Assembly (NCBI GenBank): GCA_002477755.1
Contig: DLKD01000139.1
Coordinates: 25,585 to 89,584 of the forward strand
DNA from: Gordonia sp. UBA7599
Lineage (GTDB): Bacteria; Actinomycetota; Actinomycetes; Mycobacteriales; Mycobacteriaceae
Direction of reading: 5' to 3'
Length of the DNA: 64,000 nucleotides
Part shown: positions 26,990 through 35,060 of the stretch, in pieces
Layout of the letters: each line of letters begins with the position of its first letter
Position numbering within the stretch: the stretch's first letter is position 1
Notes under the pieces: model-generated
The model's input: the letters and a program-made list of their open reading frames with translations, nothing else
Databases searched by the model: none
Told to the model about the DNA's origin: nothing
Program-made: the position numbers and the translations under genes

Positions 26990-27241
26990 ATGAGTACCGA
27001 CGCTCCGGCATTGACGATGTACACCACCACCTGGTGCGGTTACTGCAACCGCCTCAAGACCGGGCTGAAGAGCCTCGGCGTGACGTGGGACGAGGTGAAC
27101 ATCGAGGAGGATCCGGCGGCCGCCGACTTCGTCGGCAGTGTCAACAACGGCAACCACGTCGTCCCGACGATCAAGTACGCCGACGGCACCACCGCGACGA
27201 ACCCGTCGATCGTGGACGTCCGCAAGAAGCTGGGCCTGTAA
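26990..27241 (+). CDS. mrx1: Mycoredoxin Mrx1
   Basis: This 83-residue glutaredoxin-like protein has active site C16-G-Y-C19 and the conserved cis-Pro segment HVVPTIKYADG. Mycoredoxins use mycothiol to reduce protein-mycothiol mixed disulfides, the actinobacterial counterpart of glutaredoxin. The internal ATG at 26990 is chosen because the family begins at MSTDAPALTMYTTTWCGYC. The upstream open frame is within nudC. A SigH-type promoter ends 10 bases before the start codon, so expression should rise with disulfide stress together with sigH. uvrD2 follows. Confidence 0.95.
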   Translation: MSTDAPALTMYTTTWCGYCNRLKTGLKSLGVTWDEVNIEEDPAAADFVGSVNNGNHVVPTIKYADGTTATNPSIVDVRKKLGL

Positions 27242-27272
27242 GGCTCGTCCGGCACCCGACCAACCCGACGCG

Positions 27273-29408
27273 ATGTCGGGGGCGGGTGGAATAGTGGTCG
27301 GCGTGGTGGACCATCTCGCAGATCTCGACCCGGAGCAACTCGCCGCGGTGACCGCACCGCGCGGGCCGGTCTGCGTGCTCGCCGGGGCCGGGACGGGTAA
27401 GACGCGCACCATCACCAGACGCATCGCCCACCTCGTCGAAGGCGGTCAGGTGAACCCCGACCAGGTACTCGCGGTGACCTTCACTGCCCGAGCCGCCGGC
27501 GAGATGCGCTCCCGACTGCGGGAATTGGGCGTTTCGGGTGCGGGATCCTCGGGGGTCCAGGCCCAGACCTTCCACGCTGCGGCACTGCGCCAACTGCGCT
27601 ACTTCTGGCCGCGCGCCATCGGCGACACCCGGTGGGAACTGATCGACTCCAAGCTCCCAATCGTCGGACGTGCGGCCCGTCGGGCCCGACTGGCGACGAC
27701 GACGGAAATGCTGCGCGATCTGGCGTCGGAGATCGAATGGGCCAAAGCCAGCCTGATCGGTCCGAGCGGCTACGCCGCCGCCGCGGTCGATGCGGGGCGC
27801 GACCTACCAGCGCCGGTCGAGCAGGTGGCACAGGTGTTCGCGGCCTATGAGGCGGCGAAGGTCACCGACGACGGCGATCGGCTCTTCGACTTCGACGACC
27901 TGCTGATCTACACCACCCAGATCCTCACCGACGATGCAGGACTCGCTGAGGAGTTCCGCTCGCGCTACCGGTGTTTCGTCGTAGACGAGTATCAAGACGT
28001 CACCCCGGTGCAGCACGGGCTCCTCAAGGCGTGGCTCGGCGACCGCGACGACCTCACCGTCGTCGGCGACGCAAACCAGACGATTTACACCTTCGCCGGC
28101 GCACAGGCGAGCTTCCTGCTCAACTTCTCTCGCGAATACCCGCAAGCGCAGGTCGTGCGTCTGGTGCGGGACTACCGTTCCACGCCCGAGGTCGTCGACC
28201 TCGCCAACCGAGTGATCGGCGCCGCGCGTGGTCGGGCGGCGGGAACCCGACTCGAACTCGTCGGCCAACGGCCACCCGGGCCGATGCCGCGTTTCGCCGA
28301 GTACCCCGATGAGCCGGCCGAGGCGGCGGCCACGGTGGCCGACATCGGCAAACTGATCGCCGAAGGTGTGCCGGCGTCGGAGATCGCGGTGCTCTACCGC
28401 GTGAACGCCCAGTCGCAGGTCTACGAGGAGGCGCTGACGCAGGCGCAGATCCCATATCAGATCCGAGGCGGCGACGCGTTCTTCGCGCGCACCGAGATCC
28501 GCCAGGCGCTGCGCGAGATCACCGCGGCCGCGCGGACCGCCGACGCCGCGGCGGGGGAGGATCTGATCGATACGCTGCGGGTGCTGCTGTTCCCGCTGGG
28601 CCTGACCCCCGACGAGCCGTCGGGCGCCGAGGCCAAGTCGCGCTGGGCGTCATTGAGCGCACTCGTCGAGTTGGCGGAGGACCTCCGCACCCACGACTCG
28701 GAGCTGAGTTTGGGGGGCCTGGCCTCCGAGTTGGCCTCGAGGTCGGCGGCGGGACACCCGCCGACGATGAACGGCGTCACGCTGTCCTCGCTGCACGCGG
28801 CCAAAGGGTTGGAGTGGGATGCGGTGTTCCTGGTCGGCCTCACCGATGGCGCCGTACCGATCTCCCATGCCATCGACGCCTCGGCAGAGGCAGTCGAGGA
28901 GGAGCGCCGCCTCTTCTATGTGGGGGTGACGCGCGCCCGTGAGCACCTGCGCCTGTCCTGGGCGCTGGCCCGTAATGAGGGCGGTCGGCGGGGACGGCGG
29001 AAGTCGCGGTTCCTCGTCGGCCTACTCCCGACCTGCGAGCGGTGCTCGTCGAACCTGATGGGCTCGCGCGCGCTGGCATCGGGGCTGTGCGACTCGTGTG
29101 CCGGTGTGCCGCGCGGGTCCGCTTCGGCGCGCTCGGGCGTGGCCGCGCGGGCCGCGACCATGCCGCTGGCCCCCGCCGATGCGGCGCTGTTCGACAGTCT
29201 GCGGCAATGGCGTGCAGCCGAGGCGAATCGTGAGAAGAAGCCGGCGTTCACGGTGTTCGCCGACAAGACCTTGCGCGAGATCGCGACCAGCCGACCGGCG
29301 GGCCTGCACGAGCTCAAACGGGTCAGCGGCGTGGGGCCGGCGAAGCTGGAGCGTTACGGCGATGCGGTCGTCGCCATCGTCGCTTCGGCCGCGGTCCCCG
29401 CGACGTAG
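27273..29408 (+). CDS. uvrD2: ATP-dependent DNA helicase UvrD2
   Basis: This is a superfamily 1 helicase of about 711 residues with Walker A AGAGTGKTRT, motif Ia AVTFTARAAGEMRSRL, motif II VVDEYQDVTPVQ, motif III GDANQTIYTFAGA and motif VI FYVGVTRAREHL. The C-terminal third has the UvrD2-specific tetracysteine module (CERCSSN then GLCDSC) and an HRDC domain (LHELKRVSGVGPAKLERYGDAV). The start is uncertain: ATG 27273 has no clear ribosome site, and GTG codons at 27294, 27303 and 27306 are alternatives. Conservation begins at DLDPEQ. In mycobacteria UvrD2 is essential through its motor domain. Confidence 0.92.
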   Translation: MSGAGGIVVGVVDHLADLDPEQLAAVTAPRGPVCVLAGAGTGKTRTITRRIAHLVEGGQVNPDQVLAVTFTARAAGEMRSRLRELGVSGAGSSGVQAQTFHAAALRQLRYFWPRAIGDTRWELIDSKLPIVGRAARRARLATTTEMLRDLASEIEWAKASLIGPSGYAAAAVDAGRDLPAPVEQVAQVFAAYEAAKVTDDGDRLFDFDDLLIYTTQILTDDAGLAEEFRSRYRCFVVDEYQDVTPVQHGLLKAWLGDRDDLTVVGDANQTIYTFAGAQASFLLNFSREYPQAQVVRLVRDYRSTPEVVDLANRVIGAARGRAAGTRLELVGQRPPGPMPRFAEYPDEPAEAAATVADIGKLIAEGVPASEIAVLYRVNAQSQVYEEALTQAQIPYQIRGGDAFFARTEIRQALREITAAARTADAAAGEDLIDTLRVLLFPLGLTPDEPSGAEAKSRWASLSALVELAEDLRTHDSELSLGGLASELASRSAAGHPPTMNGVTLSSLHAAKGLEWDAVFLVGLTDGAVPISHAIDASAEAVEEERRLFYVGVTRAREHLRLSWALARNEGGRRGRRKSRFLVGLLPTCERCSSNLMGSRALASGLCDSCAGVPRGSASARSGVAARAATMPLAPADAALFDSLRQWRAAEANREKKPAFTVFADKTLREIATSRPAGLHELKRVSGVGPAKLERYGDAVVAIVASAAVPAT

Positions 29409-29424
29409 CGGCAAAACCGCAGGT

Positions 29425-29463
29425 AGAAAATAAGTTGTGCCCGTGCAGAGGCCGTCGTAGGCT
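29425..29463 (+). promoter_or_regulatory. whiB7 autoregulated promoter
   Basis: An AT-rich element (AGAAAATAA, 29425-29433) sits directly before -35 TTGTGC (29435-29440). A 17-base spacer follows, then -10 TAGGCT (29458-29463). This AT-rich box plus SigA-type promoter is the arrangement at which WhiB7, bound to the primary sigma factor, activates its own gene through its AT-hook. Confidence 0.75.
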
Positions 29464-29531
29464 GGGCAAGTCAACTTAGTGGGGACGATCCCCGCTGTGT
29501 CCGCGATTCGAGACGGAAGGAGTGCGGACCC

Positions 29532-29696
29532 GTGAGCTCGATCAATCACTTCGGCCATGCCGTAGCTGCGACGCGACCGTGGGCGCTGCATTCATTGCCC
29601 AAATCCGTCTTCATCGAAGGCGACAAGTCGATCGCAACCGTGGCGCAGCGAGCGCTTCGGCGATTCTCCGTACCGGATCATCCAAGGGTGACGTAG
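29532..29696 (+). CDS. whiB7 leader ORF (54 aa)
   Basis: This is a 54-codon reading frame from GTG 29532 to TAG 29694-29696, starting MSSINHFGHAVAATRPWALH and ending PDHPRVT. GGAAGGAG at 29516-29523 is a strong ribosome site 8 bases before the start. It lies between the whiB7 promoter and an intrinsic terminator. Leader ORFs in this position are known in mycobacteria and Streptomyces to sense stalled translation. It is better read as a regulatory peptide than as a functional protein. No protein family is recognised. Confidence 0.7.
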   Translation: MSSINHFGHAVAATRPWALHSLPKSVFIEGDKSIATVAQRALRRFSVPDHPRVT

Positions 29697-29711
29697 TTCC
29701 AACCGCCCTTC

Positions 29712-29757
29712 CGGCCACGGTGAATCGCGACAGCGAAGACCGTGGCCGTTTTCTTTT
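29712..29757 (+). terminator. Intrinsic attenuator before whiB7
   Basis: A perfect 10-bp stem, CGGCCACGGT (29712-29721) with ACCGTGGCCG (29739-29748), is followed at once by TTTTCTTTT. It lies 15 bases after the leader ORF stop and 33 bases before the whiB7 ATG, so most transcripts would end here. A competing pairing of 29668-29677 with 29710-29720 would break it. Confidence 0.85.
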
Positions 29758-29790
29758 CCCTCGATCCCCGTACACAGCCTGGAGACTCTG

Positions 29791-30075
29791 ATGACTTGCC
29801 TGACTGATTTCACCGGTACCCCGCCCATACCCGGCCTCGCCTCCCTGGGGCTTCCGTGCCGGGAGGCCGACGCCGACCTGTGGTTCGCCGAGGCCCCCGC
29901 CGACCTGGAGATGGCGAAGGCACTCTGCCGGGGCTGCCCGTTGCAGCGGGAGTGCCTGGAGACCGCCATCGAGCGCGCCGAACCGTGGGGCGTCTGGGGC
30001 GGCGAGATCTTCGACCGCGGCCAGATCGTGGCCCGCAAGCGACCTCGTGGCCGCCCCCGCAAGGTTGCGGGATGA
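29791..30075 (+). CDS. whiB7: Transcriptional activator WhiB7 (antibiotic resistance)
   Basis: This 94-residue WhiB protein has cluster ligands Cys23, Cys46, Cys49 and Cys55, the loop EPWGVWGGE, and the WhiB7-specific C-terminal AT-hook RGRPRK (residues 86-91). It binds the primary sigma factor and AT-rich promoter DNA and induces intrinsic resistance to ribosome-targeting drugs such as macrolides, tetracyclines and lincosamides. GGAG lies 6 bases before the ATG. Expression is controlled by its own promoter and by the leader attenuator. It is followed by a strong terminator and by a convergent aarF gene. Confidence 0.97.
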   Translation: MTCLTDFTGTPPIPGLASLGLPCREADADLWFAEAPADLEMAKALCRGCPLQRECLETAIERAEPWGVWGGEIFDRGQIVARKRPRGRPRKVAG

Positions 30076-30079
30076 ACAA

Positions 30080-30115
30080 GCCCGGCAAGCATTTGCTTGC
30101 CGGGCTCGTTCTTTT
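30080..30115 (+). terminator. Intrinsic terminator after whiB7
   Basis: A 12-bp perfect stem, GCCCGGCAAGCA (30080-30091) with TGCTTGCCGGGC (30094-30105), is followed by TCGTTCTTTT. It begins five bases after the whiB7 stop. The reverse strand could also end aarF transcripts, but lacks a U-run. Confidence 0.9.
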
Positions 30116-30141
30116 GTTGATCCTCGACCTACCGGTCGACG

Positions 30142-31455
30142 TCAGTCGATGCCGGGCACCCATTCGGTCATGATCGCCCGGTACGGGGCGTAGGCCTCCA
30201 GCTGCGCGGCGATGCCCACGCACCCGAGCAGCACCCGGAACACCATCACGAAGTTCTTCGGCACGTTCAGGTTGCGCGACGTCTTGTACACGTCGCCCCG
30301 CAGGTCGGTGGCGTTGCCGGCGGCGCGCTGCAACCACTGGCGGGTGAAGTGGAACTCGTCGGTGTAAAGCGGATCGACGAACGGCTTGAGGTAGGCCTCG
30401 AGGTCGTCGGGAGTCACCTTCGCTGCATGGCTGGGTCGGATGAAGTCCGTGGCCACCAGCAGATCGCGCAGTTCGTCGTAGCTGCGGTCGCGTGCCAGCT
30501 TGAAGATCGGCCCGGTCTCCGGCGGCAACCCATCGGGGTAGACGCCGACGGCACCGAAGTCGAGGACGCCGAAGCGGCCGTCGTCGGCGATGAAGAAGTT
30601 GCCCGGGTGCGGGTCGCCGTGCAGCAAGCCGACCCGGTAGGGCGACGAAATCTCGAACTCGGCCATCCGCGCGGCGGCCGCGTTGCGCTCCTCCTGGCTG
30701 CCCTCGGTGATCAGGCGCGACAGCGGGATGCCGTTCACCCATTCGGACACCACGACCTTCGGTGCGCTGGCCACGACCTTGGGCACGAGGAAGTTGGGAT
30801 CACCGTCGAAGGCCTTCGCGAAGGCGCGCTGGTGCTCGGCTTCGCCCAGGTAGTCGAGCTCGGCGTCGGTACGGTCGATCAGTTCGTCGACCATCGCCTT
30901 GACGTCGGTGCCGGGGGAGAGCTTCTGGATGAGGCCGGACATGCGCCCGAGGGTCTTGAGGTCGGCCCGCAGCGCGTGGTCGGCGCCGGGGTACTGGACC
31001 TTGACCGCGACGTCGCGACCGTCGGACCACACCGCGCGGTGCACCTGGCCGATGCTCGCCGCGGCGGCGGGAGTGTCGTCGAATTCCCGGAAGCGCTCGC
31101 GCCACTTGGTGCCCAGCTGCTGGTCGAGCACCGCATGGACCTTGTCGGCCGGCAGCGGCGGCGCCTCGGCCTGCAGTTTGGTCAGTGCGTCGCGGAAGGG
31201 CTCACCGAACTCCTCGGGAATACCCGCTTCCATGATCGACAGCGCCTGACCGACCTTCATCGCGCCGCCCTTGAGCTCGCCGAGAACGGAGAACAGCTGC
31301 TCGGCCGTCTTCTCCATCAGCTCCTGGGTGACCTCATCTTTGCTCTTGCCGGCAATGCGCTTGCCCAAGCCCCCGACGGCGCGCCCTGCGACGCCGATTG
31401 GAAGTGCTGCCAACTTTGCGTTCCGGCGCCCCGACCCCCGTGTGATATCGCTCAT
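30142..31455 (-). CDS. ABC1/AarF/UbiB-family atypical kinase
   Basis: This 437-residue ABC1 (UbiB-like) kinase has the KxGQ motif (ELKGGAMKVGQALSIMEAG), an alanine-rich nucleotide loop AAAASIGQVHRA, a Lys in VAVKVQYPG, the ExD region and catalytic LLHGDPHPGNFFI with LDFGAVG. The family has ATPase or lipid-related kinase activity and often supports quinone or isoprenoid handling. In M. tuberculosis the protein beside whiB7 is needed for macrolide tolerance and belongs to the WhiB7 response. The ATG at 31455 is used. Codons further upstream are not conserved. Confidence 0.9.
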   Translation of the reverse strand: MSDITRGSGRRNAKLAALPIGVAGRAVGGLGKRIAGKSKDEVTQELMEKTAEQLFSVLGELKGGAMKVGQALSIMEAGIPEEFGEPFRDALTKLQAEAPPLPADKVHAVLDQQLGTKWRERFREFDDTPAAAASIGQVHRAVWSDGRDVAVKVQYPGADHALRADLKTLGRMSGLIQKLSPGTDVKAMVDELIDRTDAELDYLGEAEHQRAFAKAFDGDPNFLVPKVVASAPKVVVSEWVNGIPLSRLITEGSQEERNAAAARMAEFEISSPYRVGLLHGDPHPGNFFIADDGRFGVLDFGAVGVYPDGLPPETGPIFKLARDRSYDELRDLLVATDFIRPSHAAKVTPDDLEAYLKPFVDPLYTDEFHFTRQWLQRAAGNATDLRGDVYKTSRNLNVPKNFVMVFRVLLGCVGIAAQLEAYAPYRAIMTEWVPGID

Positions 31456-31495
31456 GCGGCAAGGATAGTCGACTGGATCGGAGCCTGGACCGGAG

Positions 31496-32356
31496 CTACG
31501 CACGACGGCCGTGAGCGCCGCATCCGCAGAGCGGATGGGCCGGCCATTCCTTGTGCCGTAGACGCACCGGCCGGGCATGGATCTCGACTGTGCGGTCGAC
31601 GAGGTCGGGTTGGGCCACAGGCGTGGAACCACCGTCGGTGCGCGGAGCGAGACCGGCGCTGACCTGCTCGATTTGCTCGAGTGCCACTCCGACGGTGAGG
31701 CCGGTGACCGCGTGTCCGGCGACCCCGGACCGGTTGACCAGCTGGGCGCACAGGAGCGGCCACTGCGGATCGAGGGTGGTCCGGTGGTGGTCGGCGCAGC
31801 GCAGGCAACTCGACCGTCCGGGCAGGACGAGCGGTCCGACGACGCCCACCCCGTCGCGCAGAAGCACCGAAAGGTGCGGGATCCGCCGGCGCATCAGGTC
31901 ATCGACGAGGACGGGGTCGTGGTGGGCGTAGTCGGTGAGGACGACCAGCGTGGGGCTTGGCGTCGGCGCCCGCCAGGGGCGGGCGCGTGGGGCGGCGCTG
32001 AGGGCTACGGGATAGCCGGCGGCGGTCATCGCGGTGTCGAGGCCGTCGCGCAACGGTCCGGCGCCGTGGAGATGGATCCGCAGCTGCGACAGCGACCCGG
32101 CGTCCGATGCGCCGACGGTCCGCAGTCGCGTCACGATCGCGTCGAAGTCCGCACGCCCCAGACCCACCTCGTCGCACCGCTGCGCGATCAGAAGCTCGAA
32201 CTGGGGTTGGTCGAGCAGATGGAGCAGATCGGCGACTGCCCGTGCACTGACCTCCGGCGGCAGGTCGACGAGAACGCTGCGCTCGGGATCGCAGCCGAGT
32301 TGCAGCTGGTTGGCACCGCGCACGAGCACGGGGGAGAGTACCGCGGTCCTGGCCAT
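31496..32356 (-). CDS. TOMM cyclodehydratase-like / ThiF-family protein (Rv3196-like)
   Basis: This protein of about 286 residues resembles precursor-binding partners of azole-forming (TOMM) cyclodehydratases. The late region has PGRSSCLRCADHHRTTLDPQWPLL and a C-terminal HPLCGCGAHGRRA; the two Cys pairs can bind zinc. The first half holds a winged-helix-like region (LLDQPQFELLIAQRCDEVGL). No YcaO or precursor peptide gene is nearby, so the classical pathway is not complete here. The same orphan occurs in mycobacteria. ATG 32356 is preferred, and GTG 32413 is the longer option. Confidence 0.7.
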   Translation of the reverse strand: MARTAVLSPVLVRGANQLQLGCDPERSVLVDLPPEVSARAVADLLHLLDQPQFELLIAQRCDEVGLGRADFDAIVTRLRTVGASDAGSLSQLRIHLHGAGPLRDGLDTAMTAAGYPVALSAAPRARPWRAPTPSPTLVVLTDYAHHDPVLVDDLMRRRIPHLSVLLRDGVGVVGPLVLPGRSSCLRCADHHRTTLDPQWPLLCAQLVNRSGVAGHAVTGLTVGVALEQIEQVSAGLAPRTDGGSTPVAQPDLVDRTVEIHARPVRLRHKEWPAHPLCGCGAHGRRA

Positions 32357-32446
32357 GGTCACAGTTTGCTGCCCGTGGTGCGGTTCAGTCAGCGCACGAA
32401 GGAGGTTTTCCACAGGTGAACGCAGTGCCTGACCTGGTTGTAAGTG

Positions 32447-33892
32447 CTAATTCCCGGATTCGTCGGTGTCGGTGTCGCCGGCGGCCTCTTCGTCGGCGAT
32501 CACCTGACGGAGCGCTTCGAGTGGATCCGTGTCATCCCCGGCTGCGATGCTGGCGATGAAAGCGGCCGGAGCGTCCAAGTCGCTGCTGTCGGGCAGGAGG
32601 TCCGGGTGGTCCCACACCCGGTCGCGGGTGGTGACGTCGGTGGCTTGCAGGAGTCCGTCCCACAGCGCGGCCGCCTCGCGCACGCGGCGGGGGCGCAACT
32701 CCAGGCCCACGAGCGTCGCGAAGGCCTGCTCGGCCGGACCGCCGGAGGCGCGTCGGCGCCGCATCGTCTCGGTGAGGGCCGCGGTGGCCGGGATGCGATC
32801 ACCCAGGGCCCGGGTCACCACGTGCTCGACCCAGCCCTCGATGAGGGCCAGCAGCGTCTCCAGCCGGTCCAGGGCGGCCTTCTGCTCGTCGGTGGTGGTC
32901 GGCTCGAACGACGCAGCCGAGCCGAGCAACTCCTCGATCCGACCCGGATTCGCCATCAGCTCCTCCGGGTTGATCCCCTCGCCGAACGCCTCGCTCAGTC
33001 CGCCGAGGTCGACGGTGATGCCCGCCGCGTACTGCTCGACGGAGGAGAGCAGCCGCTGACGCAACCACGCGACATGGGTGAACAGGCGCACGTGTGCGGC
33101 TTCGCGTGCGGCGAGGTAGACGATGATCTCCTGGGCGGGCAGGTCGAGACCGTCGGCGAACGAGGCGATCGCCTCGGGCAGCAGCACGGCGGTTCCCGCT
33201 GGTGCGAGCGGCAGCCCGATGTCGGTCCCGGTCAGCACCTCCGTCGCCAGCTTGCCCAGGCCCTGGCCCAACTGGGCGCCGAACACCGAGCCCGACATCT
33301 GGCCCATGATCCCCATCATCGGGCCGGCGAATGCCGCGGCCTCTTCGGGCAACCCGTCGGCCCAGGCCTGCGAGAGCCGCCGCGCGAGCGGGTCGCAGAG
33401 CTTGGACCACGTCGGCAGCGACTCCTCGAGCCACTGCACCGGCGTCCAGGCAACCGAGTTGGTCACGCCACTGGGCAATGCGCTCGCGTCGTCGAGCCAC
33501 ATCTGGGCCAGGTGCACCGCGTCGGCCACCGCACTTGTCTCTTTGTCGAGGACCGGCGTGAAGTCGCCGATCTCCTGGCGGGCGAGCTGCTTGGCCAGTT
33601 CGTAGTTCACCGGCGCGCCCGCGCCTGCCCCGGTGCTCCCTGAGCCCATGGCGCTGAACATGGTGCCGAGCTGGGAGAACAGCTGCCCGATCATCTCGGG
33701 GTTGAGCTGGGAGGGGTCGAAACCGGCGCCGAGGGCCCCGAACTGCGACGGGTCGAAGGACGACGGGTCGATGTTGAAGCCGAAGGGGTTCGAACCGGCC
33801 GACCCGCCGGAGTCGGCGGGCTTGTCCTTGCCGTCGTCGCCACCGTCGCGGTCGGGGTCGTTGCCGGAGAAGCCGAACGGGAGATCGCTCAT
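32447..33892 (-). CDS. Zinc-dependent metalloprotease-like protein (DUF2342)
   Basis: This 481-residue protein begins with a Gly/Ser/Asp-rich disordered segment carrying FGF repeats (residues 1-90). A helical DUF2342 domain follows, with the zincin-like motif YLAAREAAHVRLFTHVAWLR (HxxxF variant) and acidic residues around GINPEELMANPGR. The family is called zincin-like or F420-associated and is restricted to actinobacteria. Protease activity has not been seen in the sequence itself. It is divergent from the PDZ-Lon protease gene, with the two starts about 35 bases apart. Confidence 0.82.
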   Translation of the reverse strand: MSDLPFGFSGNDPDRDGGDDGKDKPADSGGSAGSNPFGFNIDPSSFDPSQFGALGAGFDPSQLNPEMIGQLFSQLGTMFSAMGSGSTGAGAGAPVNYELAKQLARQEIGDFTPVLDKETSAVADAVHLAQMWLDDASALPSGVTNSVAWTPVQWLEESLPTWSKLCDPLARRLSQAWADGLPEEAAAFAGPMMGIMGQMSGSVFGAQLGQGLGKLATEVLTGTDIGLPLAPAGTAVLLPEAIASFADGLDLPAQEIIVYLAAREAAHVRLFTHVAWLRQRLLSSVEQYAAGITVDLGGLSEAFGEGINPEELMANPGRIEELLGSAASFEPTTTDEQKAALDRLETLLALIEGWVEHVVTRALGDRIPATAALTETMRRRRASGGPAEQAFATLVGLELRPRRVREAAALWDGLLQATDVTTRDRVWDHPDLLPDSSDLDAPAAFIASIAAGDDTDPLEALRQVIADEEAAGDTDTDESGN

Positions 33893-33926
33893 GGCTCCAC
33901 CGTACCGACCTATTACGCTGGCGCAG

Positions 33927-35033
33927 GTGAACGCTTCCGTCGGCTACCGCCGAATACTGACCCTCGCGGTGTCTGTGCTGCTGCTGGGCTTGTTCGTGTT
34001 CCTCGGCAACAACGTGCAGGTGCCGTACGTGGCGCTCGGCCCGGGGTTGACCGTGAACACCCTCGGCGACGTGCGCATCTCCGACGGCAAGGCGCCCGAC
34101 GGCAAGCCGCTGGAGCGCACCGTGCCCGTCGTCGAGGTGAAGGGCGTCCCCACCGACCCCGTGGACGGTCACTTGAACCTGACCACGGTGTCGGTCATCG
34201 ACGGACTCTCGCTGTTCGACGCCCTGGGGCGATGGGCGTCGCGCAAGTACTCCCTGGTCCCGCGTGAGACCCAGTACCCGCCGGGGCGCTCCACCGACGA
34301 GGTGCGCGAGCAGAATGCCGCCCAGATGTCCGGTTCGGAGCTGACCGCGCAGGCCGCGGCACTGCGACAGTTGAACCGTCCGACACGGCTGATCATCCAA
34401 TCGGTGGGCTCCGACGGCCCGGCCAACGGGGTGCTGCGCACCGACGACGAGGTGCGGGCCGTAGCCGGTACCCCGGTCGCCACCGTCGAGCAGATGCAGA
34501 CGGCGGTCCGCGCGCACAAGCCGGGTGAGCGGATCGACCTCGACATCGTGCGGGCGGGCGCCCCGATGCGGGTGACGGTGACGCTCGGCAAGGTCGAGGG
34601 GACAGACCGGGCCGGGACCACCAAGACGATCACCTATCTGGGCGTCACCCCGGTCGTCGTCAACGCCGACCCGGCGATGAAGATCACGATGAACGTCGGC
34701 GATATCGGCGGGCCGTCGGCCGGTTTGATGCTGTCGCTGGCGCTCGTCGACAAGCTGACGCCGGGCAGTCTTACCGGCGGCAAGTTCATCGCCGGCACCG
34801 GCACGATCACCGACGATGGCAAGGTCGGCCCGATCGGCGGGATCACCCACAAGATGGAGGGTGCCCGCGAGAAGGGCGCCACGGTCTTCCTCGTGCCGGC
34901 CGACAACTGCCGCGAGGCGCTGACCGACGTGCCCGACGGGCTCACACTCGTCAAGGTCGAGACCCTGCCCGGCGCGATCGACGCGCTGAACAACGTGGTG
35001 GCGGGCAAGGCGGCCCCGAGCTGCACCCGCTAG
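33927..35033 (+). CDS. PDZ and Lon-type (S16) membrane protease
   Basis: This 368-residue protein has one N-terminal anchor (residues 9-27), a PDZ domain in the middle (LIIQSVGSDGPANGVLRTDDEVRAVAGTPV) and a C-terminal Lon-like proteolytic domain. The catalytic Ser lies in GGPSAGLMLSLALVD and the Lys in DGKVGPIGGITHKM. The active site faces outside the cell. It matches the mycobacterial gene in the same place. GTG 33927 is chosen. ATG 33891 is in frame and would add 12 residues overlapping the divergent gene. The substrate is unknown. Confidence 0.92.
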   Translation: MNASVGYRRILTLAVSVLLLGLFVFLGNNVQVPYVALGPGLTVNTLGDVRISDGKAPDGKPLERTVPVVEVKGVPTDPVDGHLNLTTVSVIDGLSLFDALGRWASRKYSLVPRETQYPPGRSTDEVREQNAAQMSGSELTAQAAALRQLNRPTRLIIQSVGSDGPANGVLRTDDEVRAVAGTPVATVEQMQTAVRAHKPGERIDLDIVRAGAPMRVTVTLGKVEGTDRAGTTKTITYLGVTPVVVNADPAMKITMNVGDIGGPSAGLMLSLALVDKLTPGSLTGGKFIAGTGTITDDGKVGPIGGITHKMEGAREKGATVFLVPADNCREALTDVPDGLTLVKVETLPGAIDALNNVVAGKAAPSCTR

Positions 35034-35060
35034 CGACCCGCTATTGCGGGCCGGGAACGG

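Noticed and set aside
31441-31456. TGTGA-N6-TCATG as a CRP site at the aarF start
   Set aside because: The right half matches poorly, and the motif includes the start codon itself.
32799-34850. Minus-strand open frame of about 680 codons across the zincin and PDZ-Lon genes
   Set aside because: It crosses two well-supported genes in other frames and has no recognisable motif or plausible ribosome site.
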